From the NCBI RefSeq assembly GCF_003937945.1, contig NZ_RSEC01000032.1, positions 372,001 to 436,000 of the forward strand: DNA of 64,000 nt, in the 5' to 3' direction. The DNA comes from Amycolatopsis eburnea (GTDB lineage Bacteria > Actinomycetota > Actinomycetes > Mycobacteriales > Pseudonocardiaceae). Every line of letters begins with the position of its first letter. Position 1 is the stretch's first letter. Below, in pieces: positions 8,332-15,988 of this stretch. The notes under the pieces are model-generated. The model was not told the origin of the DNA, ran no database searches, and saw nothing but the letters and a program-made list of their open reading frames with translations. Position numbers and translations under genes: made by a program.

Positions 8332-9309
8332 TCAGCGGCCGGCGGCGCGGGCGAGGCGTTCGGGGTAGCGCTCGCCGGCGATCGCGTCCGCCGGGGCGGC
8401 CGCCTCGATCGCGGCCAGGTCGGCCGCGGTCAGCTCCAGCGAAGCCGCCGCCACGTTCTCCTCGAGGTACTTGCGGCGCTTGGTCCCCGGGATCGGCACG
8501 ACGTCCTCGCCGTGGGACTGCACCCAGGCGAGCGCGAGCTGCCCGGCGGTGACGCCCTTCTCCTCCGCCAGCTTCCGCAGCGCGTCGACGATCGCCAGGT
8601 TGCGCTCGAAGTTGCCCTCGGCGAAGCGCGGCAAGCCGCGGCGCATGTCGTCCTCGGGCAAGTCCCGCACCGACGTCACCGCGCCGGTGAGGAAACCCCG
8701 GCCCAGCGGCGAGAACGGCACGACGCCGATGCCGAGCTCGCGGCACGTGTCCAGGACCTCGCCCTCGATCCCCCGGGTCCACAGCGACCATTCGCTCTGC
8801 AGCGCGGTCACCGGGTGCACGGCGTGGGCGGCGCGGATCGTCGCGGCGCTCGCCTCGGAAATCCCGGCGTACCGGATCTTCCCGGCCTCGACCAGCTCGC
8901 CCAGCGCGCCCCAGGTCTCCTCGATCGGCGTGTCCGGGTCGACGCGGTGCTGGTAGTAGAGGTCGATGTGGTCGACGCCCAGCCGCCGCAGCGACTCGTC
9001 GCAGCTCTGCTTGACGTACGCCGCGTCGCCGCGGGCCCCCATCACGCCGTCGGTCCACACGATGCCGAACTTCGTGGCCAGCACGACCTCGTCGCGGCGG
9101 CCGGCGATCGCGCGGCCGACCAGTTCTTCGTTGACGCCGTTGGCGTAGACGTTCGCGGTGTCCAGCAGCGTCACGCCGAGCTCGAGCGCCCGGTGGATCG
9201 TCGCGATCGACTCCTCGTCGTTGTCGCGGACGCCGTACGCCTGGCTCATCCCCATGCAGCCCAGCCCCTGCGCCCCGACCTCCAGCCCGCCGAGCTTCCT
9301 GGTCTTCAC
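8332..9309 (-). CDS. Aldo/keto reductase
   Basis: NADPH-dependent carbonyl reductase of 325 aa with an (alpha/beta)8 barrel. The tetrad is visible: Asp and Tyr in [15 protein letters not shown], Lys in VVLATKFG and His in [10 protein letters not shown]. The cofactor-binding end is [11 protein letters not shown]. It resembles the AKR13-type 'potassium-channel beta-like' enzymes common in actinomycetes. The GTG start at 9309 overlaps the MerR regulator stop by 4 nt, so it is the co-transcribed target of that regulator. The physiological substrate is unknown; a role in detoxifying reactive carbonyls is an inference. Confidence 0.92.
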   Translation of the reverse strand: MKTRKLGGLEVGAQGLGCMGMSQAYGVRDNDEESIATIHRALELGVTLLDTANVYANGVNEELVGRAIAGRRDEVVLATKFGIVWTDGVMGARGDAAYVKQSCDESLRRLGVDHIDLYYQHRVDPDTPIEETWGALGELVEAGKIRYAGISEASAATIRAAHAVHPVTALQSEWSLWTRGIEGEVLDTCRELGIGVVPFSPLGRGFLTGAVTSVRDLPEDDMRRGLPRFAEGNFERNLAIVDALRKLAEEKGVTAGQLALAWVQSHGEDVVPIPGTKRRKYLEENVAAASLELTAADLAAIEAAAPADAIAGERYPERLARAAGR

Positions 9310-9707
9310 GCGGAAATTTCCTCCCTGCCGGGTTCCACGCCGAGCACGCTGCGCTCGACCTGTGCGTAGTTGTCGATCTTGTAGTCGAGGACGTCGAGGC
9401 AGACCTGCAGCTCGGCGATCCGCTCGGCCACCGACCGCCGCTGCTCCACCAGCAAGGCCTTGCGGCGGCCCGCGCTGGCGACGCCGTGGCGGCGCAGCGA
9501 CGCGTACTCGCGCATGCTCTTGATCGGCATTCCCGTGGTGCGCAGCTTCGTCAGGAAACCGAGCCAGTTGAGGTCTTCGTCGGAGTAGGCCCGGCGGCCC
9601 GCGGCGTCCCGGGCGGGCGGGTCGAGCAGTTTGATGCGCTCGTAGTACCGGAGGGTGTCGATGGACAGTCCGCTACGTCGAGCGGCTTCCGCTATCGAGT
9701 AGCTCAT
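9306..9707 (-). CDS. MerR-family transcriptional regulator
   Basis: A 133-aa regulator with the N-terminal MerR helix-turn-helix ([28 protein letters not shown]), a second wing helix with [15 protein letters not shown], and a coiled-coil dimerisation helix toward the C terminus. No Cys pair for metal binding is present, so a small-molecule or redox-independent signal is more likely than a metal. It precedes and overlaps the aldo/keto reductase. The promoter in front has a 19-bp spacer with a perfect palindrome, which fits MerR-type autoregulation. The ATG at 9707 lies 7 nt after the -10 box, so the mRNA is probably leaderless. Confidence 0.92.
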   Translation of the reverse strand: MSYSIAEAARRSGLSIDTLRYYERIKLLDPPARDAAGRRAYSDEDLNWLGFLTKLRTTGMPIKSMREYASLRRHGVASAGRRKALLVEQRRSVAERIAELQVCLDVLDYKIDNYAQVERSVLGVEPGREEISA

Positions 9708-9714
9708 GACCTCG

Positions 9715-9745
9715 ACACTACGACCTGGAGTGCACTCCAGGTCAA
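9715..9745 (-). promoter_or_regulatory. MerR-type promoter with palindromic operator
   Basis: On the minus strand TTGACC (9745-9740) and TAGTGT (9720-9715) are separated by 19 bp, the over-long spacer characteristic of MerR-activated promoters. A perfect 22-bp palindrome (9722-9743, core GGAGTGCACTCC) fills the spacer. Transcription would start at or next to the regulator's ATG. Confidence 0.85.
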
Positions 9746-9779
9746 CTCTTCACCCTGGCCATCCATAACAGTGTTGCAC

Positions 9780-9785
9780 TACGCT
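9780..9785 (+). promoter_or_regulatory. -10 box for a probably leaderless TetR gene
   Basis: TACGCT lies 6 nt before the ATG at 9792, and no Shine-Dalgarno sequence lies between them. This fits a leaderless start. No clear -35 box is seen. Confidence 0.5.
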
Positions 9786-9791
9786 GCGTAG

Positions 9792-10409
9792 ATGGCACGG
9801 CCACGGACCCACGACGAAGCGCTCCGGCTGAAGCTCCTCGACCGCGCCGGTGAGCTGATCGCCGCCGACGGGCCGAAGGCGCTTTCCCTGCGGAAGCTGG
9901 CCGCCGACGCGGGCACGTCGACCACCGCCGTGTACTCCCTCTTCGGCAGCAAGCCCGATCTGGTGAACGCGCTCTACACCGAGGGCTTCCGCCGCTTCGG
10001 CGCCCGGATGGCGGGCACCGAGCTGACCGGCGACGCCGTCGACGACCTGGTCGCGCTCGGCAGCGCCTACCGCGCCAGCGCGCTCGCCGACCCGCACCTG
10101 TACGGAATCATGTTCAGCAAGTCCGTCCCCGGGTTCGAGCCCAACGAAGACGCCGAGAAGCTGGCCCGCAAGACGCTGGAGCCCCTGGAGGCGATCATCC
10201 GCCGGGCCATCGCCGACGGCGTCTTCTCCGACGTCCCGCCGGAGACCGTCGCGGTCGGCTGCTGGGCCATCGTGCACGGGCTGGTGTCCCTGGAGCTGAC
10301 CGGCAACCTGCCGGAGGAGTTCGACGTGACCGGCTCGTACGAACGGGCCCTGCGCGCGAACGCCTCCGGCTGGCTGCGACCTCAGAACAGCGGCAACGAC
10401 CCGTCGTAG
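9792..10409 (+). CDS. TetR/AcrR-family regulator
   Basis: A 205-aa repressor with a TetR helix-turn-helix at about residues 10-55 (LDRAGELIAADGPKALSLRK, AGTSTTAVYSLFGSKPDLVNALY). The C-terminal ligand domain resembles the TetR_C_33/WHG type (ANPHLYGIMF-like: DPHLYGIMFSK, and GCWAIVHGLVSLEL). It is divergent from the MerR gene with an 84-bp gap. Its 3' end overlaps the membrane-protein gene on the other strand by 28 bp. Target and ligand are unknown. Confidence 0.9.
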   Translation: MARPRTHDEALRLKLLDRAGELIAADGPKALSLRKLAADAGTSTTAVYSLFGSKPDLVNALYTEGFRRFGARMAGTELTGDAVDDLVALGSAYRASALADPHLYGIMFSKSVPGFEPNEDAEKLARKTLEPLEAIIRRAIADGVFSDVPPETVAVGCWAIVHGLVSLELTGNLPEEFDVTGSYERALRANASGWLRPQNSGNDPS

Positions 10410-11635
10410 ACGAGTTCGTCCTTCGCGTTCCACGCCCGCACGCGCACCTTCGCCCCCGGCGCCATGGCGGCCTTCCGCGGCAGCCAGGCCAGCGCCATGC
10501 CGTCGGTGACCGCCAGATCGGCGCCGTTCCCGGCGTCGAACTCGAAGGCGGCCGAGGTCGCGGTGACCGGCAGCGCGACGGCGACCGGGTGGCGGGCCGC
10601 GCCGGCCGGAGCCCCCGACTCGGTGCCGCCGAGCGTGCTCACCCGCAGGATCCGCGCCGGGGCGCTCCGGACCGACACCAGATCGGGGTACGCGCGGGCC
10701 TGCGTCTTCCCCGGCCGCTGGTAGTCCGGCTCGCGCGTGCAGACGATCACGCGGTCGCCCCGGCGGCCCATGACCACCTGCTGGCCGCCCTCCGCCAGCA
10801 GCGGTCCCGGCCGGTAGGCGGCGGCGTCCGGGATCACCTCTTCGGCGTCGGCGAGGCAGTCGCCCAGCGCCCGGCCCGCCGCCGAGGTCCGGTCGGCGGG
10901 TTCCGGGCGGTCGGTCACCGCGAGCAGGGGCGCCGGGGCGGCCGGCAGGTCCACCTGCCGGGGCTGCCCGGGGCCGCCGTCGATCAGCGAGACCGCCGTC
11001 CGGTCCGGCGCGGTGCGGGTGTGGGCCACGAACTGGCGGCTGACCGGCGAGAACTCGACGTCGCTCCCGCTCGACCCGCCGGGGGTCGACGTCGCGAGGG
11101 ACGCCTTCGGCCACGCCGGGTCCAGCACCCCGCCGACCAGCCCGGTCGCGCTGTGCAGCAGCAGCCCGGACCGGCTGCCCGGCGCATACGCGGGCGTGGC
11201 GCCCGGGTCCGACAGCGTCACGGTGGTCGCGGTCGTCTCGCAGAACATCGGCTTGCCCGCGGCGGTGGCCGCGACCACGGCGTCCCCTTCGAGGTCCTCG
11301 GTGAGCAGCGGGACCCATTCCGCGCGCGGCGGCACCCGGTCGGTCTTGCCCGCGGCCTGCACCGCGGCCCAGCACCGGTCGAGCGCCGTCGTCGCGAGCT
11401 TGCCGTCGAGCGCCGGACCGGCGGGCACCGCGGGCGGTGCTTCGGCGGGCTGCCGCAGCTGCCGCGTCACGACGACCGCACCCGCGGCCAGGACGAGCAC
11501 CGCGGCCGCGGCGGCGTACCAGACGTGCTTCGACCGCGGCGGTTCCCCAGTGCCCGCGCGGACTTCCGCGCGCAGCCGGTCGCGGACGTCGCCGGGCAGC
11601 TCGCGCCGGGGCGGCAGGCCGAGGTCGTCGCTCAT
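10382..11635 (-). CDS. Single-pass membrane protein, putative partner of the ECF sigma factor
   Basis: A 417-aa protein I do not recognise by family. It has an N-terminal cytoplasmic part of about 37 aa, one membrane helix (about residues 37-60, YAAAAAVLVLAAGAVVV) and a large outside domain of about 350 aa with two Cys-containing segments. The ATG at 11635 overlaps the sigma-factor stop as ATGA. Position, topology and co-translation suggest an anti-sigma or sensor role, but no ZAS zinc motif (HxxxCxxC) is seen in the short N terminus. It may be a non-classical regulator or simply an exported sigma target. Confidence 0.7.
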   Translation of the reverse strand: MSDDLGLPPRRELPGDVRDRLRAEVRAGTGEPPRSKHVWYAAAAAVLVLAAGAVVVTRQLRQPAEAPPAVPAGPALDGKLATTALDRCWAAVQAAGKTDRVPPRAEWVPLLTEDLEGDAVVAATAAGKPMFCETTATTVTLSDPGATPAYAPGSRSGLLLHSATGLVGGVLDPAWPKASLATSTPGGSSGSDVEFSPVSRQFVAHTRTAPDRTAVSLIDGGPGQPRQVDLPAAPAPLLAVTDRPEPADRTSAAGRALGDCLADAEEVIPDAAAYRPGPLLAEGGQQVVMGRRGDRVIVCTREPDYQRPGKTQARAYPDLVSVRSAPARILRVSTLGGTESGAPAGAARHPVAVALPVTATSAAFEFDAGNGADLAVTDGMALAWLPRKAAMAPGAKVRVRAWNAKDELVYDGSLPLF

Positions 11636-12201
11636 TTCCCCTCCAGCAGGGTGCGCAGCCGGGCACGGGCCCGGGACAGGTGGGCGCGGACGGTGACCTC
11701 CGCGACGGCCAGCACCGCGGCCGCGTCGGCGGTGCCGAGGTCCCCGAGGAGGCACAGCTCGACGACCGCGCGCTGCGCCTTCGGCAGCGTCCGCACGGCT
11801 TCGACGACATCGCGCAGTCGTCGCTCGCCGTCGAGCCGCTCGGCCACGGCGTCGGCGTGGTCGGACACCACCGGCGGGTCCGGGATCTTCCGGAGCAGCA
11901 GCCGCCGCCGTCTCGCGCCGCGGTACTCGTCGCGGGCGGCGTTGCCGGTCACGGTGTAGAGCCAGGGCAACGCGCTGTCCCGCACGAGCGTGACGTCTGC
12001 CCGGCGGCGCCAGGCGGTCAGGAAGGTGCTCGAGGTCAGGTCTTCGGCGGCGGCCCACGAGCCGGTCAGCCGGTAGGCGTGGTTCCAGACGGCTTCCGCG
12101 TGCCGCTCGAAGAGCTCGCCGAAAGCCGTTTCGTCGCCTTCGGCCGCCTGGTCCCACAGGGCCCGATCACCCACCGGTACCCCCGTCGTATGGCTGGTCA
12201 C
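11632..12201 (-). CDS. ECF-type RNA polymerase sigma factor
   Basis: A 189-aa sigma-70 family protein with region 2 (FGELFERHAEAVWNHAYRLT, AAEDLTSSTFLTAWRR, LPWLYTVTGNAARDEYR) and region 4 (LPKAQRAVVELCLLGDLGTA, VAEVTVRAHLSRARARL). Region 3 is absent, as expected for ECF factors. The GTG at 12201 is used here; an in-frame GTG at 12174 is also possible. It is followed by an overlapping gene for a membrane protein that probably controls it. Its own target promoters are not evident in the window. Confidence 0.9.
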   Translation of the reverse strand: MTSHTTGVPVGDRALWDQAAEGDETAFGELFERHAEAVWNHAYRLTGSWAAAEDLTSSTFLTAWRRRADVTLVRDSALPWLYTVTGNAARDEYRGARRRRLLLRKIPDPPVVSDHADAVAERLDGERRLRDVVEAVRTLPKAQRAVVELCLLGDLGTADAAAVLAVAEVTVRAHLSRARARLRTLLEGK

Positions 12202-12234
12202 ACCCTTCAGTGGCCGGCACCGGCCGGCCCGTTG

Positions 12235-13203
12235 CTATCTCTTCTCCGGGAACCGGGCATCCGTCAGGTCGAGGTCCTGGTGTTCGCCGCCCTCGAAGTC
12301 GGTTTCGCCCTCGAACCGCGCGTGGGTGAACTCGAACCGGGCGCCCGAGCGGACCCGGGTGAACCGGGCGCTCGCACCGAAGCGCGCCCAGGTGAAGAAC
12401 GCGCCCTCTTCGAAGACCGACCGGTCGAAGTTGACGGCCGAGGTGAACCGCGCGCCGAAGAACCCCGCCAGGCCGGTGAAGGTCGTGCCGCGGATGTGCA
12501 CCGCGCCGACGAACTTCGCCCGGCTGAAGTCCGCGGCGGCCAGGGTGCAGCCGCTCAGCCGGAAGTCGACGAGGGTGGCCCGCTGCAGGTCGACCGCCAT
12601 CCCGGCCCAGTACCCGGGTTCGCCGTGGGTCAGGTGGGTCTTGAGCAGTTCCTGCGCGGCCAGGCGGACCAGCAGCTCGCTCTCGTCGTAGTCGGGCGGC
12701 TCGAGGTCCGCGGTGCCCTTCAGGCCCTTTTCCGGGCCCTTGAAAGGCATCCGCAGGTAGGCGCACAGGACGTTGACGATCGTCTGGCGCTGCCTCGGGT
12801 TGTCCTGCCCCAGCCGCTCCAGCGCGTACAGCCCGCCGAGCCGCACCGGCGCCTTGTCGCTGCCGAGCTGTTCGACGGCCTTCGTGTACAGCTCGGTGAC
12901 CCGCCGCTCCTCCAGGTCCCGCTCGGTCACGGCGGCGACGCGGGTGGACTCGGCCAGCTGGAGTTCGAGGGTGCGCTGGCGGCGCGTCGCGAGCCACAGC
13001 GCGAACACGCCGCCCGCGCCCGCGCCGACGCCGAACGCCGTCTTGACCGCGTCGATGCGCACCGGCGCGGTCGGCTCCCCCGACCAGGCGAGGAACAGCC
13101 ACAGCAGCCCGGCGGTGACGGCCGCGACCGCGGCGGCGGTCACGGCGATCCACCGCCACTTCAGGACCGGCAAGGCCTCAGACGGCGCCGTACTGGCGGT
13201 CAC
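12235..13203 (-). CDS. Membrane-anchored pentapeptide-repeat protein
   Basis: A 322-aa protein with two N-terminal membrane helices (about residues 17-42 and 53-72), a cytoplasmic helical region ([23 protein letters not shown] ... [11 protein letters not shown]) and a C-terminal run of pentapeptide repeats with Phe/Leu at every fifth position ([36 protein letters not shown]), which should form a right-handed beta-helix. Similar proteins are common in actinomycetes and of unknown function. The GTG start at 13203 overlaps the end of upp by 26 nt; a TTG at 13173 would shorten it. Confidence 0.85.
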   Translation of the reverse strand: MTASTAPSEALPVLKWRWIAVTAAAVAAVTAGLLWLFLAWSGEPTAPVRIDAVKTAFGVGAGAGGVFALWLATRRQRTLELQLAESTRVAAVTERDLEERRVTELYTKAVEQLGSDKAPVRLGGLYALERLGQDNPRQRQTIVNVLCAYLRMPFKGPEKGLKGTADLEPPDYDESELLVRLAAQELLKTHLTHGEPGYWAGMAVDLQRATLVDFRLSGCTLAAADFSRAKFVGAVHIRGTTFTGLAGFFGARFTSAVNFDRSVFEEGAFFTWARFGASARFTRVRSGARFEFTHARFEGETDFEGGEHQDLDLTDARFPEKR

Positions 13204-13801
13204 CGGCGTCGCCGAGGCCCGGCACGATGAAGCCCGAGTCGTTGAGGCGCTCGTCGATGCTGGCGGTCACGACGCGGACCGGCAGGCCGGTCTTTTCCAG
13301 GTGCGCCAGGCCTTCCGGCGCGGCGAGCGCGCAGATGGCCGTGACGTCGTCGGCGCCGCGGTCGGTGAGCAGCCGGATCGTGTACTCCATCGAGCCGCCG
13401 GTGGCCAGCATCGGGTCGAGCACCAGCACCGGCCGGTCGGACAGCGATTCCGGCAGCGACTCGAGGTACGGCGTCGGCTTGAGCGTCTCCTCGTCGCGCG
13501 CGAGGCCGACGAAGCCCATCTGCGCGTCCGGGATCAGCTTGTGCGCCTGGTCGGCCATGCCCAGCCCGGCCCGCAGCACCGGCACCAGCAGCGGCGGCTT
13601 CGCGAGCTTGAAGCCGTCTGTGCGCGCGACCGGCGTGTGGATCCGCTCGGTCTTCACCGGGACGTCGCGCGTGGCTTCGTAGACCAGCATGACGGTCAGC
13701 TCGTGCAGCGCGGCCCGGAACGCGGCGCTGTCGGTGCGCGCGTCGCGCATCGTGGAGAGCCGGGCCTTCGCGAGGGGGTGGTCGACGACGTGCACATCCA
13801 T
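13178..13801 (-). CDS. upp: Uracil phosphoribosyltransferase
   Basis: Cytosolic salvage enzyme forming UMP from uracil and PRPP, 207 aa. It has the family PRPP loop [21 protein letters not shown], the N-terminal [23 protein letters not shown], and the C-terminal uracil-binding [16 protein letters not shown] start at the ATG 13801 ([10 protein letters not shown]), the usual start of the family; a TTG nine bases upstream is also in frame. With deoC, deoA, cdd and add in the window it forms part of nucleoside and base salvage. Confidence 0.95.
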   Translation of the reverse strand: MDVHVVDHPLAKARLSTMRDARTDSAAFRAALHELTVMLVYEATRDVPVKTERIHTPVARTDGFKLAKPPLLVPVLRAGLGMADQAHKLIPDAQMGFVGLARDEETLKPTPYLESLPESLSDRPVLVLDPMLATGGSMEYTIRLLTDRGADDVTAICALAAPEGLAHLEKTGLPVRVVTASIDERLNDSGFIVPGLGDAGDRQYGAV

Positions 13802-13806
13802 GCGGG

Positions 13807-14229
13807 TCAATCTAGCCGTTTCGCGTAGCTCTTCACCCAGCCGCGCTGCCAGGGAGTTTCGACGGCTCGTTCGTCGTAGTTCTCGCGCACCCAGTCGACG
13901 GCTTCACCGGCCGGGACGCCGGAGAGGATCGCGAGGCAGGCCAGGACGGTGCCGGTGCGGCCCGCGCCGCCGTAACAGGCGACTTCGACGGTTTCGGTCT
14001 TGGCCCGTTCGTGGAGGGCCTTGATCTTTTCGCGGGCGTCTCGCGGGTTCGCCGGGAGCAGGAAGTCGGGCCAGGTCACCCACTCGTGCGGCCAGGTGAT
14101 GCCGCCGCCGTGCTTGCGCCGCAGCCGGCTCGTCCCCAGGTAGAGCCCGAAATCCGGCTCGGGCCCGGCGGGTCGCGGGCGGCCGAGGCCGCGGCCGCGG
14201 ACCTCGACGCCGTCGGGAAAACGCACCAT
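13807..14229 (-). CDS. Protein-tyrosine/dual-specificity phosphatase-like protein
   Basis: A 140-aa cytoplasmic protein. The P-loop [13 protein letters not shown] matches Cx5R(S/T) of tyrosine and dual-specificity phosphatases, with the general acid likely in the [14 protein letters not shown] loop. A following helix carries [20 protein letters not shown], like the C-terminal part of bacterial DSP-like proteins. The ATG at 14229 was chosen because the upstream frame crosses the promoter of the divergent gene. The stop lies a few bases from the upp start, so the two are probably one operon. Substrate unknown. Confidence 0.85.
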   Translation of the reverse strand: MVRFPDGVEVRGRGLGRPRPAGPEPDFGLYLGTSRLRRKHGGGITWPHEWVTWPDFLLPANPRDAREKIKALHERAKTETVEVACYGGAGRTGTVLACLAILSGVPAGEAVDWVRENYDERAVETPWQRGWVKSYAKRLD

Positions 14230-14277
14230 CGGAGCAGTGTCCTCCAGAAGGTGGACACGGAGGGTGGTTTTCGCCGA

Positions 14278-14283
14278 TAAGCT
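14278..14283 (+). promoter_or_regulatory. -10 box for a probably leaderless DUF1707 gene
   Basis: TAAGCT lies 7 nt before the GTG at 14291 with no ribosome-binding site between. This fits the leaderless pattern seen at several genes in this window. Confidence 0.5.
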
Positions 14284-14290
14284 GCGCCGG

Positions 14291-14929
14291 GTGAGCGAAC
14301 TGACGCCCGACCAGATGCGGGCCTCCGACGCCGACCGCGAGCGCGTCGCCCAGGTGCTGCACAACGCCCTCGCGGAAGGGCGGATCACGGTGAACGAACT
14401 CGAAGAGCGCCTGTCGACGGTCTACGCGGCGAAGACGGTCGGCGACCTCAAACCGGTGACGGCGGACCTGCCCACGTCGCCGGGCGCGGTCGAGCCGGCC
14501 ACGTCCCGCGCGCTCGGCTTCCCGGACCAGCGCATCGGCGGCTACGCGGGCTCCCCGGTGTCGATCGGCGTGCTGTCGGGCGCGGTCCGCAAGGGCAGCT
14601 GGGTCCTGCCCCCGCAGCACACGAGCTTCGCCTTCTGGGGCGGCGCGGAGATCGACCTGCGCCAGGCGAGGTTCGCGGACAAGCACTGCACGATCACGGC
14701 CATCGCGATCATGGGCGGCATCCAGATCACGGTCCCGGACGACATCAACGTCGACGTGACGGGCATCGGCTTCATGGGCGGGTTCGTGCTGGAGGACAAG
14801 TCGGGCGCCCCGCCCGCGCCGCCGACGGCGCCGACGGTGAAGATCAACGGGCTGGGTTTCTGGGGTGGGGTGGTGGTGTACCGGCGGCCGGCTCAGCGGG
14901 TGGATCCGCCGCGGATCGAGAAGGACTGA
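14291..14929 (+). CDS. DUF1707 domain protein with LiaF-like C terminus
   Basis: A 212-aa protein. The N-terminal DUF1707 (SHOCT-like) segment reads ELTPDQMRASDADRERVAQV and then LAEGRITVNELEERL. The C-terminal part (SVSIGVLSGAVRKGSWVLPP-like, FWGGAEIDLRQARF, MGGIQITVPDDINVDVTG) is the LiaF/YvqF 'cell-wall-active antibiotics response' beta domain. There is no membrane helix, so it is probably cytoplasmic. The family is linked to envelope-stress sensing, but I see no LiaRS-type neighbours. The GTG at 14291 is preferred over upstream in-frame codons because it places DUF1707 at the N terminus. Confidence 0.88.
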   Translation: MSELTPDQMRASDADRERVAQVLHNALAEGRITVNELEERLSTVYAAKTVGDLKPVTADLPTSPGAVEPATSRALGFPDQRIGGYAGSPVSIGVLSGAVRKGSWVLPPQHTSFAFWGGAEIDLRQARFADKHCTITAIAIMGGIQITVPDDINVDVTGIGFMGGFVLEDKSGAPPAPPTAPTVKINGLGFWGGVVVYRRPAQRVDPPRIEKD

Positions 14930-14937
14930 CCTGGAAA

Positions 14938-14967
14938 TTGTGACGCGTCCGGCACCCAGCGTCACAA
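14938..14967. promoter_or_regulatory. Inverted repeat upstream of deoC
   Basis: A perfect 9-bp inverted repeat (TTGTGACGC / GCGTCACAA, 12-bp spacer) lies just after the DUF1707 stop and about 60 bp before the deoC start. It could be a weak terminator hairpin or an operator for the deoC operon. There is no T-tract, so I lean to operator. Confidence 0.5.
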
Positions 14968-15000
14968 CCAATGGGGGCTCGCACTGTCGTACCCGCCGCC

Positions 15001-15006
15001 TAGACT
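15001..15006 (+). promoter_or_regulatory. -10 box for leaderless deoC
   Basis: TAGACT lies 7 nt before the deoC ATG at 15014. No Shine-Dalgarno sequence fits between, so transcription probably starts at the ATG. No good -35 box is seen. Confidence 0.6.
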
Positions 15007-15013
15007 CAGGCGC

Positions 15014-15988
15014 ATGACAGCCACGACCAGCACGTCAGCGGCGCCGGCCACCCCGGCACCGCTGGCGGACGCGACTCGCGACGACGCGAGCCTGCGCCGC
15101 TTCCTGCTCGGGCTGCCCGGTGTCGACCAGGTCGGCGTCGAGCAGCGCGCGGCGGGCCTCGGCACGCGCAGCATCAAGAAGGACGCCAAGCGGTGGGCGA
15201 TCGACACCGCCATCTCCATGGTCGACCTGACCACCCTGGAGGGCGCCGACACCCGCGGCAAGGTCCGGGCGCTGGCCGCGAAGGCCGTCCGCCCCGACCC
15301 GGAACGCCAGGACACCCCGCGCGTCGCCGCCGTCTGCGTGTACCCGGACATGGTCGCCACCGCCGTCGAGGCGCTCCAGGGCAGCGGCGTGCACGTCGCG
15401 AGCGTCGCCACCGGCTTCCCCGCCGGGCGCACCAGCCGCGAGATCAAGCTGGCCGACACCAAGATCGCCGTCGACGCGGGCGCGCACGAGGTCGACATGG
15501 TGATCGACCGCGGCGCCTTCCTCGAAGGCCGCTACATGGCCGTCTTCGAGGAGATCCAGGCCGTCAAGCAGGCCTGCGGCGACGCCCACCTCAAGGTCAT
15601 CCTCGAGACCGGCGAGCTGGCGACGTACGACAACGTGCGGCGCGCGTCGTGGCTGGCGCTGCTGGCCGGCGGTGACTTCATCAAGACCTCCACCGGCAAG
15701 GTCTCCCCCGCGGCGACGCTGCCGGTCACCCACATCATGCTGCAGGCCGTCCACGACTGGCACGCGCAGACCGGCGAGCTGCGCGGCGTCAAGCCCGCCG
15801 GCGGCATCCGGACCACGAAGGACGCGATCAAGTACCTCGTCGCCGTGCACGAGGTCGCCGGCGAGCAGTGGCTGGTCCCGGACCTGTTCCGCTTCGGCGC
15901 GTCCAGCCTGCTCAACGACCTGCTGCTGCAGCGCCGCACCCAGGTGGACGGCCACTACAGCGGCCCCGACTACGTGACGGTGGACTGA
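15014..15988 (+). CDS. deoC: Deoxyribose-phosphate aldolase
   Basis: Cytosolic class I aldolase of 324 aa cleaving 2-deoxyribose 5-phosphate to glyceraldehyde 3-phosphate and acetaldehyde. The Schiff-base lysine is Lys224 in DFIKTSTGK, with Lys260 in VKPAGGIRT and the acid/base partner region KVILETGEL (Lys194). An N-terminal extension of about 60 residues before the barrel (VDLTTLEGADT) is longer than in E. coli DeoC, as in other actinobacterial and animal enzymes. Its TGA overlaps the ATG of the aldehyde dehydrogenase (TGATG). The adjacent dehydrogenases could oxidise the acetaldehyde product. Thymidine phosphorylase (deoA, 39921) supplies the upstream step. Confidence 0.95.
   Translation: MTATTSTSAAPATPAPLADATRDDASLRRFLLGLPGVDQVGVEQRAAGLGTRSIKKDAKRWAIDTAISMVDLTTLEGADTRGKVRALAAKAVRPDPERQDTPRVAAVCVYPDMVATAVEALQGSGVHVASVATGFPAGRTSREIKLADTKIAVDAGAHEVDMVIDRGAFLEGRYMAVFEEIQAVKQACGDAHLKVILETGELATYDNVRRASWLALLAGGDFIKTSTGKVSPAATLPVTHIMLQAVHDWHAQTGELRGVKPAGGIRTTKDAIKYLVAVHEVAGEQWLVPDLFRFGASSLLNDLLLQRRTQVDGHYSGPDYVTVD

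Noticed and set aside
14938..14967. CRP-type binding site TGTGA/TCACA
   Set aside because: The half-sites are 18 bp apart rather than the 6 bp a CRP site needs.
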